Positions 9,882-19,521 are shown, counted from the stretch's first letter. The stretch: 64,000 bases of DNA from Cutibacterium avidum ATCC 25577 (GCF_000227295.1 NZ_JH165054.1:197404-261403), one strand, 5' to 3'. Translations and numbers: made by a program. The notes: generated from the letters alone by a model not told the origin.

Positions 9882-12800
9882 TCAGCCGAAGACCGGTCCG
9901 GGGAACTCGGGCGGCGTCGAAGCCGGCTTCTCGTCGAGTTGCCGCAGACACTCGGCAATGGCCGCGTCGAGTTGGACGTCCTTCTCGGACTCCCAATCCT
10001 CCGGGGAGACGGTCACGACGATGTCGGGGTCGACGCCGTGGTTCTCCACTCCCCAGCCGTAGTTGCCGTACCAGCCGGCGTACCTGGGCTGAGTGACACC
10101 GGTACCGTCGACCAGATCGAACCGGCCGTCGATTCCAATGACGCCTCCCCACGACCTCTCACCAATGACCTTGGCGTATCCCATGGTCTGGGTCGCGGCA
10201 GAGACGATGTCACCGTCGGACCCGGCCCACTGGTTGGTGACCATGACGATCGGTCCGCGCACCGCGTTCTGCGGATAAGTGGTAGGGCTCTCGCACCAAC
10301 GGCTGAAGTCCCATCCGACGACCTTGCGAGCCAACCTCTCGACGACCAGCTGGGAGGTGTGACCACCGTGGTTGAACCTCACGTCGGTGATGACGCCCTC
10401 ATGGCTGGTCGCCTCGTTGATCTGACGGTGCAGCTCGGCCCAGCCGTCGGACACCATGTCCGGCACGTGCAGGTAGCCGAGTCGTCCGCCCGAGCGCTCC
10501 TCGACATAGCGGCGACGAGACGCCACCCAGTCGTGGTAGCGCAGCGGGGCCTCGTCGGCCATCGGCACGACGGCGACCTGCCGCTGATCCTCACCCCGGC
10601 GTACCATCAGCTCGACGACCCGTCCGGCGGATCCCTCCAGGAGCTCGCCAAGGGTGCCGTCAACGCCAACCTTGCGGCCATCCACCGCGACGACGACGTC
10701 ACCGTCGGCCACTGCGACCCCAGCTGCCCGCAACGGGGACCAGGCGCGCGGGTCCGAGGACTCGCCGGGAACGACGCGGACGACCCTGGCCCCATCGCCC
10801 TCGCTGCTGACGTCCGCGCCCAGCAGACCCGCACGCATGTCGGGATCACCGGAAGCCCCCGCTGCAGAGACGTAGGAGTGCGAGGTGTTGAGCTCCGCGA
10901 CGGTCTCCCACAGGATGTCGTGGAGGTCGTCGACGGCATGGCACAGATCAACGAGCGGACGGTACCGATTCAGCACGCCGGCCCAGTCGACGCCGTTCAT
11001 GTCCTCACGCCAGTAGTGGCTGGCCATCAGGCGGCCATTCTCGTCGAACATCTGACGCCACTCGGCACGCGGATCAATGGTTCGACGCAGCCGGGACAGG
11101 TCGACGCGAATGTACGCCGGGTCGTCGTCGTCCACCTTGTGGGAGGAGGGAACGACGATGACGTCATCCTTGTAATGCACCACCAGACGCTCCCCGTCGC
11201 CGGAGACCGAGTAGGAGTCGACGTGCTCGCAGAGTTTGTCGAGGTGACGGTTGACGAGGTTGTAGTGCCACAACACGTCGCTGGGGACTTCCCCGCTGAC
11301 ACCGGCACGAGTAGCTCCGAGTTCGCCACCGCGATCGGCGATCTCGATCCAGACCAGGCCATCCTTGACCGCCGCCAGTCCGCGGTAGGAGCCCGAGGGC
11401 ACCGGGAAGGGCACCATCCTCTCCTCGAAGCCATCAGCGGTGAGGTTGCAGACGACCTCGGGAGTCTTGTCGTCGTCATTGCCAGCCTCAGCGGTGGCCT
11501 TGGCCTTGGCGTCCTGGACCTCGCTGATCTGCCATCCCTGGGAGGACGGACCGAAGGGGGACACCTCGGTGGCGCTCAGCGGAACCAACCACGGACGCTG
11601 GGTGTGTCCGAAGGACAGGTCGAAGGTCTGGCCGTCGTAGTTCGGGTCAAAGGTGCGCGCCGAGAGCATGACGAGGTACTTGCCGTCGGCGGTGAAGACC
11701 GGGCATGAGTCGTCGAATGCACCGCGAGTGAGGGCGAAGGACTCCCCCATCCCCTGTTCGTCCCAGCAACGAATCTGACCGATCATGGCGTCTCCGGAGG
11801 CAACCGGTGAACGCCACACCAGATAGCGCGAGTCCGGGGACCACACCAGACCGCTGGCCTCGCCCTCCGGGGAATTCGCAATCTGGCGGACGGCATCGTC
11901 GGCCATGGTGACGATGAGGATGCGACCGTCATGGCTGACGAGGGCGACCTTCGTACCATCGGGGGCTGGTGCCATGTGCAGTACACGACCGATCTGCCCC
12001 TGCGCCACACGATGGACATCGCCGGTGCCGTCGAGATTGGCGATCTCGAGGCAGTCCTCTCCCTCGACGTCGCTGGCCCACACCCCCTGACCAGTCTGGC
12101 CAAGAACGCGCGGCTCACGGATCCTGACTCCGTCTGCTGCCGAAAGGGCTCGAGCCGGGCCGGAACGGTGGGTGAGGAAGTAGGCAGCTCCCCGCCACTC
12201 CAGCAGGGATCCGTCGCCGCCGTGGTCGGAGACGACGGCCTCCAGACGGTCGGTGGGGTCCAGTGGAACACGCTGGGGCGCTCCGACACCAAGATCGATC
12301 TCGAGACGCTGAGGCTCGGCGTCGAGGCCGGTCATTGCCCAGAGCGCACCGTGAGCGTGGTAGACGATCGTCCTTCCATCAGTACGAGGGTCGCGAACGT
12401 AACCCTGATCCTCGCTGTGATGGGTGTGCTGACGCAGGTCATGGCCCTGACCGTCGACCGACCAGATCTGGGCCTGGGAGCGCGGGCAGTCGTCTTCACT
12501 CATGTCGGAACTGAAGAGGAGTCGACCGTCGACCCAGCCAACTCCGTAACGTCCAGCGGCGGCGTAGCGACCGTCGTGGTCGTCGTTGCCGTCCCGCAGC
12601 ACGCGCAGGAAGCTGCCCGCCCCGGCAGGACGCAGCCAGATCTGGGCGGCAGTGCCACCGCGATAGCGCTTCCAGCGCGAGCAGTCTCCGGAGTTCGGGG
12701 TGACGACGGCGACGGCACCGTCCGAGTTCACGGCCAGGTCCATTCCTGGCCCGTATCCAAGACGCTCGACGTGGCCGTTCAGGGAGACCGTGTACAGCCA

Positions 12801-13142
12801 GGACAGACCGATGTCATTGGTCTGATGCGGAGACGAGAACACCACGTGCTCGTCGTCCTGCCATCCCACCACGAGGTTGCGAGCAGCTCCCAGCCAGGTC
12901 AGCCGGCGCTGATCGCCCGTGGCCAGGTCGATGACGAAGACTTCGGGTCGCTGACCCAGGTAAGAGGTCCACGCAATCTTCGTGCCATTCGGACTGAAAC
13001 GAGGATTACGGACCATGACGTGATCGCTGGTGAGCCGACTTGCCCGTCCTCCAAGGACGGGGACCAACCACAAGTCGTTGTCAGCAGTGAAAACCACGAG
13101 GTCACCGTGGACATCGGGGTATCGCAGATATCCGGTTGCCAT
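9882..13142 (-). CDS. Tricorn protease homologue (S41 family)
   Basis: Large cytosolic protease that trims peptides released by Clp or proteasome-type machines. The 1086-residue protein has the full tricorn layout: WD40-like propeller repeats over roughly residues 1-660 (for example RYPDVHGDLVVFTADNDLW), a tricorn C1 region, a PDZ domain at about 780-860, and the S41-like catalytic core. The probable catalytic tetrad is visible: His in SHSYV (about 745), Ser975-Asp976 in AGSDGD, and Glu1033 in GVENHG, in the same order as in Thermoplasma tricorn. The start has no SD; a TACCCT box ends 7 nt upstream. It diverges from the small gene at 13193 and is close to clpX and clpP, which suits a role downstream of Clp. 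Confidence 0.92.
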   Translation of the reverse strand: MATGYLRYPDVHGDLVVFTADNDLWLVPVLGGRASRLTSDHVMVRNPRFSPNGTKIAWTSYLGQRPEVFVIDLATGDQRRLTWLGAARNLVVGWQDDEHVVFSSPHQTNDIGLSWLYTVSLNGHVERLGYGPGMDLAVNSDGAVAVVTPNSGDCSRWKRYRGGTAAQIWLRPAGAGSFLRVLRDGNDDHDGRYAAAGRYGVGWVDGRLLFSSDMSEDDCPRSQAQIWSVDGQGHDLRQHTHHSEDQGYVRDPRTDGRTIVYHAHGALWAMTGLDAEPQRLEIDLGVGAPQRVPLDPTDRLEAVVSDHGGDGSLLEWRGAAYFLTHRSGPARALSAADGVRIREPRVLGQTGQGVWASDVEGEDCLEIANLDGTGDVHRVAQGQIGRVLHMAPAPDGTKVALVSHDGRILIVTMADDAVRQIANSPEGEASGLVWSPDSRYLVWRSPVASGDAMIGQIRCWDEQGMGESFALTRGAFDDSCPVFTADGKYLVMLSARTFDPNYDGQTFDLSFGHTQRPWLVPLSATEVSPFGPSSQGWQISEVQDAKAKATAEAGNDDDKTPEVVCNLTADGFEERMVPFPVPSGSYRGLAAVKDGLVWIEIADRGGELGATRAGVSGEVPSDVLWHYNLVNRHLDKLCEHVDSYSVSGDGERLVVHYKDDVIVVPSSHKVDDDDPAYIRVDLSRLRRTIDPRAEWRQMFDENGRLMASHYWREDMNGVDWAGVLNRYRPLVDLCHAVDDLHDILWETVAELNTSHSYVSAAGASGDPDMRAGLLGADVSSEGDGARVVRVVPGESSDPRAWSPLRAAGVAVADGDVVVAVDGRKVGVDGTLGELLEGSAGRVVELMVRRGEDQRQVAVVPMADEAPLRYHDWVASRRRYVEERSGGRLGYLHVPDMVSDGWAELHRQINEATSHEGVITDVRFNHGGHTSQLVVERLARKVVGWDFSRWCESPTTYPQNAVRGPIVMVTNQWAGSDGDIVSAATQTMGYAKVIGERSWGGVIGIDGRFDLVDGTGVTQPRYAGWYGNYGWGVENHGVDPDIVVTVSPEDWESEKDVQLDAAIAECLRQLDEKPASTPPEFPGPVFG

Positions 13143-13149
13143 AGGTGTC

Positions 13150-13155
13150 AGGGTA
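13150..13155 (-). promoter_or_regulatory. Candidate -10 box (TACCCT) for leaderless tricorn mRNA
   Basis: On the minus strand TACCCT is followed by GACACCT and then the tricorn ATG, with no SD. The divergent gene starts only 50 bases away, so the two promoters must overlap. Confidence 0.42.
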
Positions 13156-13192
13156 CCGTTTTGTCAGGAAAGCAACAGGAGGAGTAACCCCC

Positions 13193-13576
13193 GTGGCAGG
13201 TACGCGAAAGTCCGCGAAGTCGAAGCTCGTCAAGACGGCCATAGCCGCCGGAACACCGCTGGCCAAGGACCTGTGGGATTCCATCAACACGGACGGCCGT
13301 GCCGAGGCATGGGCGAAATCAGGCTACGACAAGGCCCGTAAGTCGGCGACCTCGAAGACGGCGCTGGGACGGGTACAGCTCACCGTGGATCGCGTGCTGG
13401 AGTATGCCGACCGCTCGCCCAGCTCCAAGGCCCAGGAATGGCGCGACGAGGCCAACGACATCGCGTCCCGCATTCCGCTGGTCAAGGTGCAACGCGGCAA
13501 GGAACGCCGCAAGTCCGTCTCGAACCTGCAAAAACGGGCTGACAAGCTGCTTGCCGAGGTTCTCGACGAGCACTGA
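13193..13576 (+). CDS. Small basic conserved-looking protein of unknown function
   Basis: 127 residues, no signal peptide or membrane segment, and no family that I recognise. The N-terminal 20 residues are Lys/Ala-rich (AGTRKSAKSKLVKTAIAAG), and the remainder looks helical with many Arg, Lys and Glu residues (for example QRGKERRKSVSNLQKRADKLL), which would suit nucleic-acid or protein binding. The GTG start at 13193 has a strong CAGGAGGAG about 8 nt upstream. The gene is divergent from tricorn and convergent with clpX, with only 2 bases between stop codons. The clear ribosome binding site and typical codon use support it being real. Confidence 0.75.
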   Translation: MAGTRKSAKSKLVKTAIAAGTPLAKDLWDSINTDGRAEAWAKSGYDKARKSATSKTALGRVQLTVDRVLEYADRSPSSKAQEWRDEANDIASRIPLVKVQRGKERRKSVSNLQKRADKLLAEVLDEH

Positions 13577-13578
13577 GG

Positions 13579-14871
13579 TCAGGCCGACAACCGTCCTCGC
13601 CCGTGCGCCAAGCTCGGTGCGGACAGGTACTGGCACTTCCCCTCCCCCGTGACGGCCTCGCGGGTCACGACAACGCGAGCGACGTCATCACGGGAGGGTA
13701 CGTCGAACATGACGTCCATGAGGGTCTCCTCGATGATGGCCCGCAGACCGCGAGCACCGGTCCCCCCGGCCACGGCCTCGTCGGCTATCGCTTCCAGGGC
13801 GCTGTCGGTGAAGGTCAACTCGACGCCGTCGAGTTCGAAGAGCTTCTCGAACTGACGGGTCAGGGCGTTGCGCGGTTCGGTGAGGATACGCACCAAGGCG
13901 TGGCGATCCAGCGGATGAACGGCCGTGACCATGGGCAGGCGACCGATGAACTCCGGGATGAGCCCGAACTCGTGAAGGTCCTCCGGGCGGACCAGGCTCA
14001 AGGCCTCCGGCCCTTCGATGACGTCGCGAACTCCTGGATCGTTGTTGAACCCGAGCGGACGGGTGCCGATCCGCTTCGTGATGATGTCTTCCAGACCAGC
14101 GAAGGCGCCGCCCACGATGAAGAGGATGTTGGTGGTGTCGATCTGGATGAAGTCCTGCTGGGGATGCTTGCGTCCGCCTTGAGGAGGCACCGAGGCGACC
14201 GTCCCCTCGAGGATCTTCAGCAGAGCCTGCTGGACCCCCTCACCAGAGACGTCACGAGTGATCGACGGATTCTCCGACTTGCGAGCCACCTTGTCGATCT
14301 CGTCGATGTAGATGATTCCCCGCTCGGCACGCTTGACGTCGAAGTCAGCGGCCTGGAGCAGTTTGAGCAGGATGTTCTCGACGTCCTCACCGACGTAGCC
14401 GGCCTCGGTCAGAGCCGTGGCATCAGCCATCGCGAAGGGAACGTTGAGCTGACGAGCCATCGTCTGGGCGAGATAGGTCTTGCCGCAACCCGTCGGCCCG
14501 AGCATGAGGATATTCGACTTGCCGAGCTCCACCCCATCGTCCTCGGCGCGGCGGGCGTGCGGCACGTCGACCTCGGACTGAATTCGCTTGTAGTGGTTGT
14601 AGACAGCCACCGAGAGGGTGCGCTTGGCCTCCTCCTGCCCGATCACCCACGCGTCAAGGAACTCACACAGTTCACGAGGACGGGGCAGCTCGTCGAGGCC
14701 ACCGACCTCCTCAGAGGAGGAGAACTCCTCCTCGATGATCTCGTTGCACAGATCGATGCACTCGTCACAGATGTAAACCCCGGGGCCAGCGATGAGCTTC
14801 TTGACCTGCTTCTGACTCTTTCCGCAGAAGGAACACTTGAAGAGGTCCCCGCTCTCACCAATCCGCGCCAT
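13579..14871 (-). CDS. clpX: ATP-dependent Clp protease ATP-binding subunit ClpX
   Basis: AAA+ unfoldase that feeds substrates to ClpP. The 430-residue protein has the N-terminal C4 zinc-binding domain (Cys13, Cys16, Cys35, Cys38), Walker A GPTGCGKT at 125-132, Walker [10 protein letters not shown], and the ClpP-docking loop with LGF in TRPLGFNND. It lies downstream of clpP1-clpP2 on the same strand, but about 200 bases containing two strong hairpins separate it from clpP2, so it probably has its own promoter or is expressed at a different level. An SD-like GGAGAG precedes the ATG. Confidence 0.97.
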   Translation of the reverse strand: MARIGESGDLFKCSFCGKSQKQVKKLIAGPGVYICDECIDLCNEIIEEEFSSSEEVGGLDELPRPRELCEFLDAWVIGQEEAKRTLSVAVYNHYKRIQSEVDVPHARRAEDDGVELGKSNILMLGPTGCGKTYLAQTMARQLNVPFAMADATALTEAGYVGEDVENILLKLLQAADFDVKRAERGIIYIDEIDKVARKSENPSITRDVSGEGVQQALLKILEGTVASVPPQGGRKHPQQDFIQIDTTNILFIVGGAFAGLEDIITKRIGTRPLGFNNDPGVRDVIEGPEALSLVRPEDLHEFGLIPEFIGRLPMVTAVHPLDRHALVRILTEPRNALTRQFEKLFELDGVELTFTDSALEAIADEAVAGGTGARGLRAIIEETLMDVMFDVPSRDDVARVVVTREAVTGEGKCQYLSAPSLAHGRGRLSA

Positions 14872-15019
14872 CCGGCTCTCCTCCTTGTCGGCAGGCCAAC
14901 ATCGTCACGCCCCTCCGGGCGTTCGTTCCCCGAGCTGTGCGCCGTCCACCATAGTCGTGGACGGTATCTACCCCGTCGTTGTCGCCTCCCCGTGTTGGGT
15001 GACGACAACGAACCCTGCA

Positions 15020-15072
15020 GTGGCCCTCGAGACTCGAGGGCCACCACGCGCCGGACGAGAACTCGTCCGGCG
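15020..15072 (-). terminator. Two tandem perfect hairpins between clpP2 and clpX
   Basis: Hairpin A (15049-15072) has an 11-bp perfect stem with a 2-nt loop and begins 3 nt after the clpP2 stop. Hairpin B (15020-15044) has a 12-bp perfect stem (GTGGCCCTCGAG arm) around a single central base. Neither is followed by a T-tract. They may form a terminator, a partial read-through element, or an RNA-processing and stability element. Confidence 0.6.
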
Positions 15073-15075
15073 ACC

Positions 15076-15765
15076 TCACAGAGAGGTGAGAACGTCGTCG
15101 ATCAGGCCGTACTCCTTGGCGCCCTGGGCGGTCAGGTACTTGTCGCGGTCGATGTCCTTGGACACCTGCTCAACGCTCTGACCGGTCGCATCAGCCAACA
15201 TGCCCTCCATGAGCTTGCGGATGCGCTGAATCTCGTCGTCCAGGATCTCGATGTCGGTGGCCTGGCCATAGGTGGCCTGACCCATCGCCGGCTGATGGAT
15301 GAGAATGGTCGAGTTCGGCAGGGACAGACGCTGTCCCTTCGCCCCGGCCGCCAGCAACACGGCCGCAGCCGAGGCCGCCATACCCAGACAGATCGTCTGA
15401 ACATCGGGACGCACGTAGTTCATGGTGTCGTAGATCGCCGTCATCGCGGTGAAGGAGCCACCGGGCGAGTTGATGTACATGCTGATCTGGCGATCGGCAT
15501 CCATCGACTGCAGGCACAGCAGCTGAGCCATCACGGCATTGGCGATGTCGTCGGTCACCGGGGTGCCGAGGAAGATGATGCGGTCCTCGAACAGCTTGGT
15601 GTATGGGTCGACACGACGCACGCCGTAAGAGGTGCGCTCCTCCCACTGCGGGATGTAGTAGTCGTTGCGCGGACCTGCCGGGGCCAGCCCACCGGGAGCA
15701 GCCTGCTCGGCCTGCTCGGCGTTCAAGGCGGCCAGCCGACTCCTGTCAAAGGCGTTGAATCCCAT
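15076..15765 (-). CDS. clpP2: ATP-dependent Clp protease proteolytic subunit ClpP2
   Basis: Serine protease subunit of the Clp complex. 229 residues with the catalytic triad in standard positions: Ser132 in GMAASAAAV, His157 in LIHQPAMG and Asp208 in IDRDKYL; the MYINSPGGS strand is also present. ATG 15765 follows GAGGTGA. It lies 7 nt after the clpP1 stop, so both are co-transcribed. Actinobacteria generally need both ClpP1 and ClpP2 to form an active hetero-tetradecamer (known for mycobacteria); the same is inferred here. The N-terminus has about 30 extra residues, probably a propeptide. Confidence 0.96.
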   Translation of the reverse strand: MGFNAFDRSRLAALNAEQAEQAAPGGLAPAGPRNDYYIPQWEERTSYGVRRVDPYTKLFEDRIIFLGTPVTDDIANAVMAQLLCLQSMDADRQISMYINSPGGSFTAMTAIYDTMNYVRPDVQTICLGMAASAAAVLLAAGAKGQRLSLPNSTILIHQPAMGQATYGQATDIEILDDEIQRIRKLMEGMLADATGQSVEQVSKDIDRDKYLTAQGAKEYGLIDDVLTSL

Positions 15766-15772
15766 GGTCACC

Positions 15773-16411
15773 TCACTGATTGGGGGCGTCGCCGCGGAGC
15801 TGCGACGCGTTGCTGTAGACGTGGTCGATGAGCCCGTACTCAAGAGCCTCCTGAGCGGTGAACCAGTGGTCACGGTCGGAGTCCTCGAGGATTTGCTCCA
15901 GGGTGTGGCCGGAGTGATCGGCATTGAGCTGGGAGAGCTCCCGCTTGGTGTCCTTGAGCATCTTGGCGTTGATGGCGATCTCCGTGGCGGTACCGCCGAC
16001 GCCACCCAACGGCTGATGCATGAGGATCTTGGCATGCGGCAGGGCGTACCTCTTGCCGGGGGTACCGGCAGTCAGCAGGAACTGGCCCATCGAGGCAGCC
16101 ATACCCATCGTCACCGTGGCGACATCGTTGGAGATCCACTGCATGGTGTCGTAGATCGCCATTCCGCCGGTGACCGAGCCACCCGGGGAGTTGATGTACA
16201 GGTAGATGTCAGCCTCGGGATCCTCGGCGTTGAGCAGCAACATCTGGGCGCACAGCGCGTTGGCATTCTCGTCCTTGACCTCGGACCCAAGGAAGACGAT
16301 GCGGTTGCGCAGCAGCGACTGGTAGACGTTGTCGGTCATCCCGGCACCGCCGGTCTCGGGGCCGGCCATGGCGGGCATGCCCTGGGAAGTGATCGAAGTG
16401 TTGTGATTCAC
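15773..16411 (-). CDS. clpP1: ATP-dependent Clp protease proteolytic subunit ClpP1
   Basis: First gene of the clpP1-clpP2 operon. The 212-residue protein has catalytic Ser107 ([11 protein letters not shown]), His132 (LMHQPLGG) and Asp181 (SDRDHWF) plus the substrate-binding strand [12 protein letters not shown]. The N-terminal segment before about residue 24 is probably a cleaved propeptide, as in other actinobacterial ClpP1. A GTG start is used, with AAGGTAGG about 10 nt upstream. Together with ClpP2 and ClpX it forms the main ATP-dependent protease encoded here; no clpC is in the window. Confidence 0.96.
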   Translation of the reverse strand: MNHNTSITSQGMPAMAGPETGGAGMTDNVYQSLLRNRIVFLGSEVKDENANALCAQMLLLNAEDPEADIYLYINSPGGSVTGGMAIYDTMQWISNDVATVTMGMAASMGQFLLTAGTPGKRYALPHAKILMHQPLGGVGGTATEIAINAKMLKDTKRELSQLNADHSGHTLEQILEDSDRDHWFTAQEALEYGLIDHVYSNASQLRGDAPNQ

Positions 16412-16459
16412 GATTTTGAACCTACCTTGTGGGAACGACAGTTCCAGGGGCTTTCGCGT

Positions 16460-17803
16460 TCAGCGGTCCTCGACGAGGTCGGCATGCTCCTCGTCCGGGT
16501 TGTCCTCAAGACCCTCAGTAGGTCGGGAGGAGATGAGGGCATTGGCCCACCGGGCGCCCGGGTCGTGGTCGATGAGGGTCGCCTTGACGAGCAGCGAACA
16601 CGGTAGAGCGATGAGGGTTCCCAGCGCACCGAAGACCCAGCCCCACAACAACAGGGAGACGAAGGACATCGTCGGAGTCAGGCCGACGGCGTCACCCGCG
16701 AACTTCGGCTGAATGATGGACTGGATGACGAAGTTGAGCACGGAGTAAGCGATGATCACAGCAAGTGCCGCAACCCAACCGTCGCCGAAGAGAGCCAGCA
16801 GGGCCGGCGGGATGACACCGATGATGAAGCCGATGTTCGGGATGTAGTTCGTCAGGAAGCTGAACAACGCCCACACCCCGGCAAGAGGGACACCGATGAT
16901 GAGCAGGGCCGCCCAGTCGAAGAGCGCAACGATGAGACCGAACACCGTCGTGACGAGCCAGTACTTGCGAATACCGCTGGCAAAGGACTCGAGGGCGATG
17001 ACGACGTCGGGTTTCCGCTTACCAGCCAGACGAAGACGATCGTGCATCTGCGGGGTGTCCATGACCATGAAGATCATGCCCGTCAGGGTGACGACGATCA
17101 TCGTCACCACACTCGTGGTGTCCGAGGCCAAGGATGTCACGACCGACATCACCTGCTGAGGATCAATCTTCTTGAGTTTCTCGGTGATGACCTCTTGGGA
17201 GTAGCCGAGCTGCGTCGACCAGTTCAACAGCTGGGTGTAGGTCTTCTCCATCTGCGGGATGTAGCTCTGCAACTGGTTGATCATGGCCGCGACCGACCAC
17301 ACCATTCCAGCCAATCCCGCTGCCAACACGATGACGACGACGGTGCCGGCTGATGTGGCGGAAATCCACCTCGGGCACTTGTGCTTCACGAGCCAGGTGT
17401 GGATCGGGTAGGCCGTGATGAGCAGGTTCAGAGCGAAGAACAGCGGCGCAATGACGCTGGAGAGTTCGTGGAGGAAGCTCAGTCCTAGCCACGCTGCAGC
17501 CAGGGTGAGAAGGACGATCGTGACCTTGGGCAAACCGTGCTTGCTGGACGCAGCCTTGGCCTTCTCCTCGTCCTTGGGCTGAGGCTGAAGACCGGACTCA
17601 GCCGCCATCTTGGCGCTCGTCGCGCCATGGGCCGGCTGCTCCTCGAGCGTTGCTTCGTCGGTCTCGACCTCGCCGCGCTCGACAGCACGGGCCACCGCGA
17701 TGTCGTCGGCCACCATCTGGCGCACATTGCGCAACTGACGGGTGGCGGGAGCAACGGAGATCCGGCGTCGAGGCCGTGGGGTGCGTGAGGGGCGTTTGCT
17801 CAT
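16460..17803 (-). CDS. AI-2E (PerM/YdiK) family membrane permease
   Basis: 447-residue polytopic membrane protein. A charged cytoplasmic N-terminus of about 100 residues precedes roughly seven hydrophobic helices, among them VTIVLLTLAAAWLGLSFLHE and ISATSAGTVVVIVLAAGLAG. The central soluble stretch (SYIPQMEKTYTQLLNW) and the late WALFSFLTNYIPNIGFIIGVIP motif are characteristic of the AI-2E/PerM family. Some members export autoinducer-2, others drive Na+/H+ antiport, so the substrate is open. GAGGAAG lies upstream of ATG. It sits between tig and clpP1 on the same strand, with gaps of about 100 and 48 bases; co-transcription is possible. Confidence 0.85.
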   Translation of the reverse strand: MSKRPSRTPRPRRRISVAPATRQLRNVRQMVADDIAVARAVERGEVETDEATLEEQPAHGATSAKMAAESGLQPQPKDEEKAKAASSKHGLPKVTIVLLTLAAAWLGLSFLHELSSVIAPLFFALNLLITAYPIHTWLVKHKCPRWISATSAGTVVVIVLAAGLAGMVWSVAAMINQLQSYIPQMEKTYTQLLNWSTQLGYSQEVITEKLKKIDPQQVMSVVTSLASDTTSVVTMIVVTLTGMIFMVMDTPQMHDRLRLAGKRKPDVVIALESFASGIRKYWLVTTVFGLIVALFDWAALLIIGVPLAGVWALFSFLTNYIPNIGFIIGVIPPALLALFGDGWVAALAVIIAYSVLNFVIQSIIQPKFAGDAVGLTPTMSFVSLLLWGWVFGALGTLIALPCSLLVKATLIDHDPGARWANALISSRPTEGLEDNPDEEHADLVEDR

Positions 17804-17907
17804 CGGACTTCCTCAGGTTGACGTGAAGCCGGCGCCGCGCGGAAAACCCGCACGACGCCGGTCATCAACGGATCATGTCGATCCTAGGGGACTGCCGTCC
17901 CGGATCG

Positions 17908-19521
17908 TCACTCAGACTTGTCCTCCTTGGCCGCCGACTTGGTCGACTTGGCCGCAGTCGACTTCTTGGCGGCCGACTTCTTGGCAGCAGGCTTCTCGTC
18001 AGCCTTGTCCTTATCGGCGGGCTTCTTGGAGGTCGTCTTCTTGGCAGCGGGCTTCTTGGCCGGAGCCTTCTTCGCAGTGGGCTTCTTGGCAGCGGACTTC
18101 TTCTCGGCCTTGGCCTCCTCAGCGGAAGCCTCAGCCTTGCCTTCGGCCTCCTCGTCGGAGTTCTCGGTCTCCGCCGGCTTGTCGGCAATGGTGCCGTCGG
18201 GCTGGATGCGGTCGAGCTCGAGGGCCTCACCCTTCGAGTCCCTGACGGTGGCAGTACCGACCATCGAGGCCAGAGCCTTGCCACGACGGATCTCCTGCAT
18301 CCAATCGGGCAGGTGGTTGTGCTGCATCATGTGCTGGGCCTCCTCCTCAGGGGAAGTTCCGTTCTGCTGAGCCTTGCGGAAGAGCAGTTCGGTTAGCTCA
18401 TTCTGCTCGACGCCGATCTCGTCGTCGTCAGCCATCTTGTCGAGGACGACCTGAGCCTTGAGGGCGTCGAGGGAGCGCTTCTCGATCTCAGCCCAGAAGT
18501 CGTCGGCGTTGTCGGCCTCCTCCTCGGACTCCTCGAGATACTCCTCGACCGTCATACCAGCCTGGGTCAGCTGCTGGCTGACCTGCTGACGACGGGCCTC
18601 AAGCTCGGCGTCGACGAGGGCGGTCGGCAGCTCGATGTCAATCTTGGAGATGACCTCCTCGAGGACCTTGTCGCGAGCGTCGGCAGCCTGATCCAGACGG
18701 GCCATATTCTCGAGGGCGGTGCGCAGATCGGCACGCATCTCATCGACGGTGTCGAACTGGCTGACGAGCTGGGCGAAGTCATCGTCAACGGCCGGGAGCT
18801 CCTGCTCGCAGACCTTGGTGACGGTGACCTTGATGTCGGCCTCCTGACCGCGCAGCGGGCCACCGACGAGAGTGGAGTGGAAGTCGGCGGACTCGCCAGC
18901 CTTCAGACCGGTGACCGCCTCGTCGAGTCCCTCGAGCATGCCCTCGGAGCCGACCTTGTAAGTGACGCCGGAAGCGGTGGCGTCCTCCAAGGCCTCACCG
19001 TCGCGGGTGCCAGCCAGGTCGATGGTGACGAGGTCATCCTTGGCAGCAGCGCGCTCGACCTCAGTGTTGGTGGCGAAACGCTGGCGCAGGGTCTCGACGC
19101 GCTCGTCGACGTCCTCGTCAGGCACCTCGACGGCGGGCACCTCGACGGAGATGGCGGAGAGATCAGGCAGGTCGAACTCAGGACGGACGTCCACCTCTGC
19201 GGTGAACTCGACGACCTCGCCGTCCTCCAGCTTGGTCACCTTGATCTCGGGCTGACCAAGGGGAACGACCTTGTTCTCCTCGACGGCCTTGCCGTAAGCG
19301 GCAGGCAGCGCGTCGTTGATGGCCTCCTGAAGGACGACTCCGCGGCCGAAACGCTGGTCGATGACCGGAGCTGGCACCTTTCCCTTGCGGAAGCCGGGGA
19401 CATTCACCTGGGCGGCAATGTCCTTGTAGGCCTTGTCAAGGCTGGGCTTCAGTTCATCGAAGGGCATCTCGATCGTGAGCTTCACACGGTTGGTGCTGAG
19501 CTTCTCAAGGGTGCTGGGCAC
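17908..19521 (-). CDS. tig: Trigger factor with long Lys/Ala-rich C-terminal tail
   Basis: Ribosome-associated chaperone and peptidyl-prolyl isomerase acting on nascent chains. 537 residues: ribosome-binding domain with the signature GFRKGKVP (about residues 43-50), FKBP-type PPIase domain at about 150-240, and a helical C-terminal chaperone region to about residue 455. After an acidic linker there is an approximately 80-residue tail made almost only of Lys, Ala, Ser, Pro and Glu with repeated AAKK, PAKK and TAKK units, resembling histone H1 tails; ordinary trigger factors are about 430-470 residues and lack it. The GTG start at 19521 follows AGGAGA. The tail may bind rRNA or DNA (inference). 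Tig is upstream of clpP1-clpP2-clpX, as in many bacteria. Confidence 0.95.
   Translation of the reverse strand: MPSTLEKLSTNRVKLTIEMPFDELKPSLDKAYKDIAAQVNVPGFRKGKVPAPVIDQRFGRGVVLQEAINDALPAAYGKAVEENKVVPLGQPEIKVTKLEDGEVVEFTAEVDVRPEFDLPDLSAISVEVPAVEVPDEDVDERVETLRQRFATNTEVERAAAKDDLVTIDLAGTRDGEALEDATASGVTYKVGSEGMLEGLDEAVTGLKAGESADFHSTLVGGPLRGQEADIKVTVTKVCEQELPAVDDDFAQLVSQFDTVDEMRADLRTALENMARLDQAADARDKVLEEVISKIDIELPTALVDAELEARRQQVSQQLTQAGMTVEEYLEESEEEADNADDFWAEIEKRSLDALKAQVVLDKMADDDEIGVEQNELTELLFRKAQQNGTSPEEEAQHMMQHNHLPDWMQEIRRGKALASMVGTATVRDSKGEALELDRIQPDGTIADKPAETENSDEEAEGKAEASAEEAKAEKKSAAKKPTAKKAPAKKPAAKKTTSKKPADKDKADEKPAAKKSAAKKSTAAKSTKSAAKEDKSE

Noticed and set aside
9939..11708. A 589-codon open frame antisense to tricorn
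   Set aside because: Same reason: shadow of a real GC-rich gene with full catalytic motifs on the other strand.
13603..15831. A 742-codon open frame antisense to clpX and clpP
   Set aside because: It lies opposite confidently assigned genes, has no domain or start signal, and is explained by third-position GC bias on the coding strand.
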